Source: an uncultured Ruminococcus sp. (GTDB lineage: Bacteria; Bacillota; Clostridia; Oscillospirales; Ruminococcaceae). Taken from it: 64,000 bases of DNA. Of the stretch, positions 58,165 through 64,000 are shown one piece after another (within the stretch, counting starts at the first letter, position 1; the number at the start of each line of letters is the position of its first letter). Below the pieces are notes generated by a model. That model made no database searches, was not told the origin of the DNA, and saw only the letters and a list, made by a program, of their open reading frames with translations. The DNA lies in the NCBI GenBank assembly GCA_900543145.1, contig UQPZ01000003.1:1-64000 (forward strand), given 5' to 3'. The translations under genes were made by a program, and so were the position numbers.

Positions 58165-60232
58165 CAGAATCCAACTCCTTTGCAATGCTTTCAATATCAA
58201 GATTTCCTACGAATACCTGAGAATCCTTTCCGAGTGCGTCGGGAATAATAGAAAACGTATTTGAGATTCCGTCCTGAGCATGTCTGAACGGAAGCTTTGC
58301 TACAGACGATAACGAAGCCGCAGCGCCGTGAGTATCGCGTCCGTGCATAGGATTGGCTCCCGGAGCAAGCGGAACGCCCATTTTTCTTCCGTCGGGCGTA
58401 TTTCCGGTTTTTTTGCCGTATACTACATTTGAGGTGATCGTCAGGATAGACATTGTCGGAACTCCGTCGCGGTAGGTATGGTGCTTTCTTATCTTATTCA
58501 TGAATCTTGTAACAATATCGACCGCAATACTATCCGCTCTGTCATCGTTGTTTCCGTATTTCGGGAAATCTCCCTCAACCTCATAATCTGTAACTATACC
58601 GTTTTCATCTCTTACACACTTGACCTTTGCATACTTAATAGCCGAAAGAGAGTCGACTACAACAGAAAGTCCTGCTATTCCTGTAGCAAAATATCTCTTT
58701 ACATCTCTGTCGTGAAGCGCCATCTGAAGCTTTTCATAGCAGTATTTATCATGCATATAGTGAATTACATTCAGCGTATTTACATAAAGTCCGGCGAGCC
58801 ATTCCATCATATCGTCGTACTTTTCCATTACGTCGTCATAATCAAGATAATCTCCCTCAACCGGACGGTACTTAGGTCCGACCTGAATTTTAAGCCTTTC
58901 GTCAACTCCGCCGTTTATAGCGTACAGCAGACACTTAGCAAGATTGGCTCTTGCACCGAAGAACTGCATTTCCTTTCCTATCCTCATAGATGAAACACAG
59001 CAGGCTATAGCGTAATCATCTCCGTGGGTGACCCTCATCATATCGTCGTTTTCATATTGGATAGACGAAGTCATGATAGACATTTTAGCACAGAACCTCT
59101 TAAAATTCTGAGGAAGCTTCTGCGACCACAGAACTGTCATATTAGGCTCAGGCGCCGGTCCGAGATTATCAAGTGTATGCAGATACCTGAAAGACGTTTT
59201 AGTAACCATAGGAACGCCGTCAATTGAAACTCCTCCGATCGATTCAGTTACCCATGTTGGGTCACCGGAGAAAAGCTGGTTATATTCAGGAGTCCTTGCA
59301 AACTTTACAAGACGAAGCTTCATAATAAAATGATCGATATACTCCTGTGCCTGTTCCTCGGTAATAAGACCCCTGTCAATATCCCTCTGGATATAAATAT
59401 CAATAAAGGTAGAAGTCCTGCCCAGTGACATTGCGGCGCCGTTCTGCTCCTTTACCGCTGCAAGATAACCGAAGTAGAGCCATTGAATAGCCTCTTTGGC
59501 ATTCTTCGCCGGACGAGAAATGTCAAAGCCGTAGATCTCTCCCAGCTTCTTCAGATCTTCAAGCGCTCTCAGCTGCTCCGCAAGCTCCTCCCTAAGACGT
59601 ATATTTTTCGATGTCATTCTTACAAGCGAAGTATCAAGCTGGTTTTTCTTATCCTTTATCAGCAGATCAACTCCGTAAAGAGCAACTCTTCTGTAATCTC
59701 CGATAATTCTTCCTCTGCCGTAAGCGTCGGGCAGTCCGGTAATTATGGCGGCGTGTCTTGCCAGCTTCATTTCCGGAGTATATGCGTCAAAAACTCCCTG
59801 ATTATGAGTTTTTCTATATTCTGTAAATATTTTTACTATCTCAGGATCGACCTCATAGCCGTTTTCCTTACAGGCGTTTACCGCCATTCTGATTCCGCCG
59901 AAGGGCTGAAGGGAACGCTTAAAAGGCTTATCAGTCTGAAAACCGACGATCTGCTCCAGCTCTTTATTAAGATAACCCGCTCCGTGCGAAGTGATCGTAG
60001 ATACTATTTTCGTATCCATATCCAAAACTCCGCCCGCCTCACGCTCTTTTTCAGTCAGATCCATAACCTGCTCCCAAAGCTTTTCTGTAGCTTCGGTAGG
60101 GCCTGTCAGAAAACTGTCGTCACCATCATAAGGAGTAAAATTCTTCTGTATAAAGTCACGGACATTTACAGAGGTGCTGCTCCATCTTCCGGGTCTGAAG
60201 CCTTCCCATTCCTCTAAAAATTCCTTTGCCAT
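58154..60232 (-). CDS. pflB: Pyruvate formate-lyase core lacking the glycyl-radical domain
   Basis: PFL splits pyruvate plus CoA into acetyl-CoA and formate. The 692-residue product starts like normal PFL (WEGFRPGRWSSTSVNVRDFI), has substrate-site segments (GRGRIIGDYRRVALYG) and the catalytic pair Cys411-Cys412 (GDDYAIACCVSSM). It runs through NTPDGRKMGVPLAPGANPMH and FSIIPDALGKDSQ, then diverges (VFVGNLDIESIAKELDSDGV) and stops. Ordinary PFL continues about 65-70 residues with the radical glycine, here encoded at 57503-57754. Core plus 83 residues equals normal length. It needs the separate subunit for activity. Confidence 0.93.
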   Translation of the reverse strand: MAKEFLEEWEGFRPGRWSSTSVNVRDFIQKNFTPYDGDDSFLTGPTEATEKLWEQVMDLTEKEREAGGVLDMDTKIVSTITSHGAGYLNKELEQIVGFQTDKPFKRSLQPFGGIRMAVNACKENGYEVDPEIVKIFTEYRKTHNQGVFDAYTPEMKLARHAAIITGLPDAYGRGRIIGDYRRVALYGVDLLIKDKKNQLDTSLVRMTSKNIRLREELAEQLRALEDLKKLGEIYGFDISRPAKNAKEAIQWLYFGYLAAVKEQNGAAMSLGRTSTFIDIYIQRDIDRGLITEEQAQEYIDHFIMKLRLVKFARTPEYNQLFSGDPTWVTESIGGVSIDGVPMVTKTSFRYLHTLDNLGPAPEPNMTVLWSQKLPQNFKRFCAKMSIMTSSIQYENDDMMRVTHGDDYAIACCVSSMRIGKEMQFFGARANLAKCLLYAINGGVDERLKIQVGPKYRPVEGDYLDYDDVMEKYDDMMEWLAGLYVNTLNVIHYMHDKYCYEKLQMALHDRDVKRYFATGIAGLSVVVDSLSAIKYAKVKCVRDENGIVTDYEVEGDFPKYGNNDDRADSIAVDIVTRFMNKIRKHHTYRDGVPTMSILTITSNVVYGKKTGNTPDGRKMGVPLAPGANPMHGRDTHGAAASLSSVAKLPFRHAQDGISNTFSIIPDALGKDSQVFVGNLDIESIAKELDSDGV

Positions 60233-60284
60233 TTAGTAAACCATTCCTTTCAGTGCCTGCCGTACAGCAAGCTGAAAATTAAAC

Positions 60285-60298
60285 AATTTGTACAAATT
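60285..60298. promoter_or_regulatory. Palindrome in the pfl leader
   Basis: AATTTGTACAAATT is a perfect 14-bp palindrome 53 bases before the pflB start. A second dyad, GCTGATATA/TATATCAGC, lies at 60343-60368. They may be operators or mRNA hairpins; neither matches a Rex or FNR consensus well. Confidence 0.5.
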
Positions 60299-60378
60299 AT
60301 ATGTTCAGAAATATACATATCAAACATATAACAATCTATATAGCTGATATAAATTAAAATATATCAGCCGTTAAATTC

Positions 60379-60407
60379 ATAATATCACACTTTATAATTC
60401 AAGTCAA
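60379..60407 (-). promoter_or_regulatory. Promoter of the pfl locus
   Basis: On the minus strand TTGACT (60402-60407), a 17-base spacer and TATTAT (60379-60384), giving a leader of about 140 bases. The rest of the 60233-60605 gap is AT-rich, with a GTTGTAT/ATACAAC dyad near 60548-60576 after enolase. Confidence 0.7.
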
Positions 60408-60605
60408 GGAAAAGCCCGAAAAATTAACACAGGTCAATAAATAACTATACACTTTCGCAATACTTTTGCTTTTTACAAACAAAATATTGAAAATAGTCTT
60501 CCATATATGATTTTATTTTACATATATAAGGTATAAAACGTCAACTGGTTGTATCTCCAAAAAAGTGTAATACAACATTTGGTATGTGCTGTTTTAATAC
60601 AAATA

Positions 60606-61889
60606 TCAGAAGCAGCTTCCGTATCTGTCGTCAGGATTGCAGCAGATACCCTCTTCAATTCTCAAAAGCTGATTATATTTTGCCGTTCTTTCGCTTCTGC
60701 TGGGAGCGCCTGTTTTTATCTGTCCAACATTTAGAGCTACAGCAAGATCTGCTATAACTGTACTTTCGGTTTCACCGGAGCGATGTGACATAACGGCGTT
60801 ATAACCGTGATTCTTTGCTAATTTAACAGCCTCAATAGTTTCAGAAAGAGTTCCTATCTGATTCAGCTTGATAAGGATCGCATTCGCTGCGCCCTCAGAA
60901 ATACCCTTTGAGAGGCGTTTTGTATTGGTTACAAAAAGATCATCTCCGACAAGCTGTATCCTTTTTCCCAGCCTTGACGTAAGCAGTTTCCAGCCTGCCC
61001 AATCCTCCTCGTCAAGTGCATCTTCTATAGACCGTATCGGATACTTTTCGCACAGCATTTCCCAGTGATCTATAAGCTGCTTTGAATCAAACTGCTCTCC
61101 GCTTTTCGGGAGCTTATAGCGTCCTTTATCACTGGTTTTCCATTCGCTTGACGCAGCGTCCAGCGCAAGTACAAAATCCTCTGAGGGAGTAAATCCCGCA
61201 GACTTTATTGCTTCTGTTATCAGATCGAGAGCCTCAATATCTGAGCTGATCTCAGGCGCAAAGCCTCCCTCATCTCCTACAGATGTTGCAAGACCTTTAT
61301 TTTTTAATATTTTAGCAAGAGTATGAAATACCTCCGCACACCACTGAAGGCCCTGAGAGAAGTTTTTTGCTCCGACCGGCATTATCATGAATTCCTGAAC
61401 GTCAAGACCGTTAGAGGAATGAGCTCCTCCGTTTAAAATATTCATCATAGGAACAGGCATTCTTGTAGCTGATACTCCGCCTATGAATCTGTAAAGCGGC
61501 ATTTTCAGCGATCTCGCCGCTGCGTCCGCACACGCAAGAGAAACCGCCAGAATAGCGTTTGCACCAAGCTTAGACTTATCTTTTGTTCCGTCAAGCGCTA
61601 TCATTGTTCTGTCGGCCGCATAAATATCAGAAGCGTCGGTCCCGGCTAGTATCGGAGCGATCTTGCTGTTGATATTTTCAACTGCGCTTCTTACGCCCTT
61701 TCCCATATAACGGGATTTATCATTGTCCCTCAGCTCGCAGGCCTCGTAAATTCCGGTAGACGCACCGCTGGGAGCCTGACCTCTTCCTGTTGTACCGTCA
61801 GCAAGAAAAACCTCTGCTTCAACTGTCGGATTTCCTCTTGAATCAAGTATCTCTCTTCCGTGGATCCTTATAATCTCAGTATTGTTCAT
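60606..61889 (-). CDS. eno: Enolase
   Basis: It converts 2-phosphoglycerate to phosphoenolpyruvate. The 427 residues show GREILDSRGNPTVEAEVFL, APSGASTGIYEACELRD, VGDEGGFAPE, the metal ligands in LALDAASSEW, SIEDALDEEDW and LVGDDLFVTN, and SHRSGETE near the carboxy end. GGAGGGTGCATT precedes the ATG. It lies between the TVP38 gene and pflB on the same strand. Confidence 0.98.
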   Translation of the reverse strand: MNNTEIIRIHGREILDSRGNPTVEAEVFLADGTTGRGQAPSGASTGIYEACELRDNDKSRYMGKGVRSAVENINSKIAPILAGTDASDIYAADRTMIALDGTKDKSKLGANAILAVSLACADAAARSLKMPLYRFIGGVSATRMPVPMMNILNGGAHSSNGLDVQEFMIMPVGAKNFSQGLQWCAEVFHTLAKILKNKGLATSVGDEGGFAPEISSDIEALDLITEAIKSAGFTPSEDFVLALDAASSEWKTSDKGRYKLPKSGEQFDSKQLIDHWEMLCEKYPIRSIEDALDEEDWAGWKLLTSRLGKRIQLVGDDLFVTNTKRLSKGISEGAANAILIKLNQIGTLSETIEAVKLAKNHGYNAVMSHRSGETESTVIADLAVALNVGQIKTGAPSRSERTAKYNQLLRIEEGICCNPDDRYGSCF

Positions 61890-61964
61890 AATGCACCCTC
61901 CATAAATTCAGGATAAATCTATGGAATTAATTTGCCCGTAAATTCTCTGGTTATACACAAAAAA

Positions 61965-61994
61965 GCGTATATCCGCATTTGTTCGGATATACGC
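61965..61994 (-). terminator. Terminator of the TVP38 family gene
   Basis: GCGTATATCCG (61965-61975) and CGGATATACGC (61984-61994) form a perfect 11-bp stem, followed on the minus strand by TTTTTTG. Confidence 0.88.
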
Positions 61995-62000
61995 CGAGGT

Positions 62001-62705
62001 TCACTCATAAAAATCTTCTTTATCAGTCTGACGTCCCATTTTGCTGACCTTTTTATTCAGTGCAATGCTTACAGCAAGCGTCAGCAGAATAAGTCCTATC
62101 ATTACCAAAACCGATTTCAGGGTAAGCTGATTAAGCTGCCCGCCGATATAAGTCTGTACCGCCATTTCAGGAAACACTCCGAAAAGAGAACCGATCAGAT
62201 ACGGTCTGTAAGGCATTTTCAGCGCCCCGTGCAGAATACTTACTATATCCCCCGGAACAACGACTACCGCTCTTGAAATATACGACGCAAACAGATTATT
62301 ATCATGACCGTAATTAATTATCTTGCGGGCCTTCGGATATTTCCGGGATACTGTATCAACTATTCCTGAGCCTGATATTCTTCCCACAAGGTACGGAATC
62401 GTAAAGCTGACGCACAAACCGACTATATTTACAAGCATAGCCGCCCAGAACGGATAAAGATGTCCGACCGAAATAAACAATGCCGTAAGAGGAAACACTA
62501 CAGACATGGATTTCAGACCGTAAAAACCCCAGAATACAGCCGCCGCCAGCCAAAGATTTTCGGGAGTATAGCTAAGTATATCGTCAAAATCATTTCTCAC
62601 CACAAATACAACGCAGAAAATTATAATCAAAACGCTTAAAACAAACGGAATATATTTCAGAAATTTAACGCCTTTTTCCTTAACGTCAATATTAGTTATA
62701 TGCAC
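62001..62705 (-). CDS. TVP38/TMEM64 (DedA-like) membrane protein
   Basis: 234 residues with about six hydrophobic segments. The SNARE-associated domain core includes PLTALFISVGHLYPFWAAML, NIVGLCVSFTIPYLVGRISG and the reentrant SRAVVVVPGDIVSILHGALK. Such proteins are thought to move lipids across membranes; the substrate here is unknown. Own terminator, upstream of eno. Confidence 0.85.
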   Translation of the reverse strand: MHITNIDVKEKGVKFLKYIPFVLSVLIIIFCVVFVVRNDFDDILSYTPENLWLAAAVFWGFYGLKSMSVVFPLTALFISVGHLYPFWAAMLVNIVGLCVSFTIPYLVGRISGSGIVDTVSRKYPKARKIINYGHDNNLFASYISRAVVVVPGDIVSILHGALKMPYRPYLIGSLFGVFPEMAVQTYIGGQLNQLTLKSVLVMIGLILLTLAVSIALNKKVSKMGRQTDKEDFYE

Positions 62706-62814
62706 AGCGTCACCAGCTTTTCTGTTATTATTGATATTGCTGTATTTATTATAGCATATAAATATTATTATATTGTGAAAACCGACAAAATTTTACCCGA
62801 TATAAAAAATTTTA

Positions 62815-62860
62815 TTGTATAAATAGAAATTCCACAGAGAATTTTGTTGATTTTATACAA
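62815..62860. repeat. Nested inverted repeat between hflX and the TVP38 gene
   Basis: Outer arms TTGTATAAA (62815-62823) and TTTATACAA (62852-62860) enclose inner arms AAATTC (62827-62832) and GAATTT (62839-62844). It may be a weak hflX terminator (an AAAATTTTTTAT tract follows on the minus strand) or a regulator site. Confidence 0.5.
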
Positions 62861-62875
62861 ATATCGACATAACTT

Positions 62876-64000
62876 TTAAGGCTGCTTATAGACAGCCGCT
62901 TTGGGGTATATCTTAACGTCCACCAATGCGTCGCACAGGATTCCGTCAGCGGTATATTCCTCTGAAAAGATCTTTCCGTCAATGCGTATCTCGTTAAGCA
63001 GTCCGCCCTCTGAAAACGGAATAAGCAGCTTTGTCCTTACGGCAGACTGCGGAAGAGCTTTTGCAACAGCGTCCAGCAGCCTGTCTATACCCTCTCCGGT
63101 TTTAGCAGAGATCTTTACAACGCCCTCCTCATTTCCGATATCGTCTATATAAGGGACCTTATCACACTTGTTTAAAACTGTAACTACAGGTATACCCTCA
63201 CATCCAAGCTCCCCTAGCAGTTCAAGCGTAACCTTTGCCTGCTCTTTGCAGTCGTCGGCGGAAGCGTCGCAGATATGGAGTATAACGTCAGCATTAGCCG
63301 CTTCCTCAAGCGTTGACTTGAATGCCTCAACAAGATGATGGGGCAGACGTCTTATCAGCCCTACCGTATCCACCAGCATTACGCTTCGTCCGTCAGACAG
63401 CTCGATAGCTCTTGAGGTCGTTTCAAGCGTTGCAAACAGCTTATTCTCCGCCAAAACTCCGGCTTCCGTCAGGGTATTGAGCAGCGTTGATTTTCCGACA
63501 TTGGTATAGCCGACTATTGCACAGACAAGAACGCCGTCCTTTTTTCGCCTTGCCCGTTGATGAGTGCGGCGTTTTTCAATTTCCTTAAGTTCTGCACTAA
63601 GAGCGGCTATTCTGGTTCTTATATGGCGCTTATCGGTTTCAAGCTTTGATTCTCCCGGGCCTCTCGTACCTATTCCTGCGCCGAGTCTGGAAAGCTTTAC
63701 TCCCATTCCTGCTAATCTGGGCAGACGGTAGCGGTGCTGAGCTATTTCTACCTGAAGCCTGCCCTCCCTTGTAGTAGCTCTCTGAGCGAAAATGTCCAGA
63801 ATAAGCATAGTACGGTCTATAGTATGGACCTTACAGACGTCCTCTATATTTCGTATTTGAGTTGCAGTAAGCTCGTGGTCAAAGATTATCTGGTCTATAT
63901 CATCCCTCTCGCATATCTCCGCCATTTCCTCCAGTCTTCCCGAGCCTATACAAGTCCCGGGTTCAAAAGAGGGCCTTTTCTGAACTATCCGCACTGCCGT
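62876..64000 (-). CDS. hflX: GTPase HflX (amino end beyond the window)
   Basis: A ribosome-associated GTPase that splits stalled ribosomes. About 374 residues are visible, and the frame is still open at the window edge. It contains VQKRPSFEPGTCIGSGRLEE, FDHELTATQIRNIED, the diagnostic GAGIGTRGPGESKLETDKRH, G1 GYTNVGKST, G3 DTVGLIRRLPH and G4 NKCDK. GTG at 63994 is an in-frame codon, not the likely true start, since the usual amino domain begins further upstream. Confidence 0.94.
   Translation of the reverse strand, partial: TAVRIVQKRPSFEPGTCIGSGRLEEMAEICERDDIDQIIFDHELTATQIRNIEDVCKVHTIDRTMLILDIFAQRATTREGRLQVEIAQHRYRLPRLAGMGVKLSRLGAGIGTRGPGESKLETDKRHIRTRIAALSAELKEIEKRRTHQRARRKKDGVLVCAIVGYTNVGKSTLLNTLTEAGVLAENKLFATLETTSRAIELSDGRSVMLVDTVGLIRRLPHHLVEAFKSTLEEAANADVILHICDASADDCKEQAKVTLELLGELGCEGIPVVTVLNKCDKVPYIDDIGNEEGVVKISAKTGEGIDRLLDAVAKALPQSAVRTKLLIPFSEGGLLNEIRIDGKIFSEEYTADGILCDALVDVKIYPKAAVYKQP

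Noticed and set aside
57503..58200. PFL split explained as a frameshift or sequencing error
   Set aside because: The radical-domain gene has its own start and ribosome site about 400 bases from the core stop. The intervening sequence encodes another coupled protein, so one indel cannot join them.

Overview
The window looks like a chromosomal segment of a low-to-mid GC, strictly fermentative Gram-positive anaerobe of the Clostridia, most like a gut Ruminococcus/Oscillospiraceae member. Reasons: an rnj-gdpP-rplI-dnaB-tilS-hpt-ftsH block in the order typical of Firmicutes, pyruvate formate-lyase, maturases for [FeFe] hydrogenase, a CotJC-type manganese catalase, plant-polysaccharide glycosidases, and strong TTGACA/TATAAT promoters. 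About four fifths of the genes lie on the minus strand, so the replication fork probably runs right to left through the window. A perfect 16-bp parS palindrome near 17.2 kb fits an origin-proximal position.

Layout. 0-1.05 kb: decayed mobile/toxin-immunity debris downstream of a tRNA-Leu gene. 1.06-1.65 kb: tRNA-Leu(UAG), tRNA-Ser(CGA), tRNA-Ala(CGC). 1.8-11.8 kb: a seven-gene minus-strand housekeeping operon (rnj, gdpP, rplI, dnaB, tilS, hpt, ftsH) behind a strong promoter and a long structured leader. 11.8-19.6 kb: a degenerate nucleotidyltransferase/phosphohexomutase fusion, pcrA, parS, a secreted cell-wall hydrolase with operator-like palindromes, and an S1-domain protein. 19.6-22.1 kb: wreckage of a YtrB-type ABC transporter, rarA, and a serA tail fragment. 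22.1-29.9 kb: lower glycolysis (gapA alone; pgk, tpiA and gpmI interleaved with two membrane proteins behind a Rex-like operator), plus a kinase-like protein that lacks its histidine. 30-41 kb: a small secreted repeat peptide, a lipoprotein, an SDR, ispF, pheA, malic enzyme with an LDH/MDH-family dehydrogenase, and a KdpDE-like two-component pair. 41-50.7 kb: Mn-catalase, an AraC/GH127/GH43 arabinoside locus, and a MarR-controlled heterodimeric ABC exporter. 50.8-56.6 kb: LysR, a TM2 protein, and the hydrogenase maturation operon (TM1266-type regulator, hydE, hydG, hydF) behind a leader with three direct repeats and an attenuator-like hairpin. 56.6-60.4 kb: pyruvate formate-lyase with its activase. 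60.6-64 kb: enolase, a TVP38 membrane protein and a partial hflX.

How it works together: gapA, pgk, tpiA, gpmI and eno give most of lower glycolysis. Pyruvate is then handled by PFL and its activase, by the LDH/MDH-family enzyme and malic enzyme, and (through the HydEFG maturases) by hydrogenase-based electron disposal.

The most unusual element is the PFL locus. The 692-residue core carries the Cys-Cys active site but stops before the glycyl-radical domain. That domain is a separate 83-residue gene with the RVSGYAV motif. Between them lies a 70-residue protein, overlapping the end of the core gene, that resembles the start of the glycyl-radical domain but has a Cys-rich tail instead of the radical loop. 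I read this as a split, possibly three-component, PFL. All names come from sequence reading alone; no database search was run.
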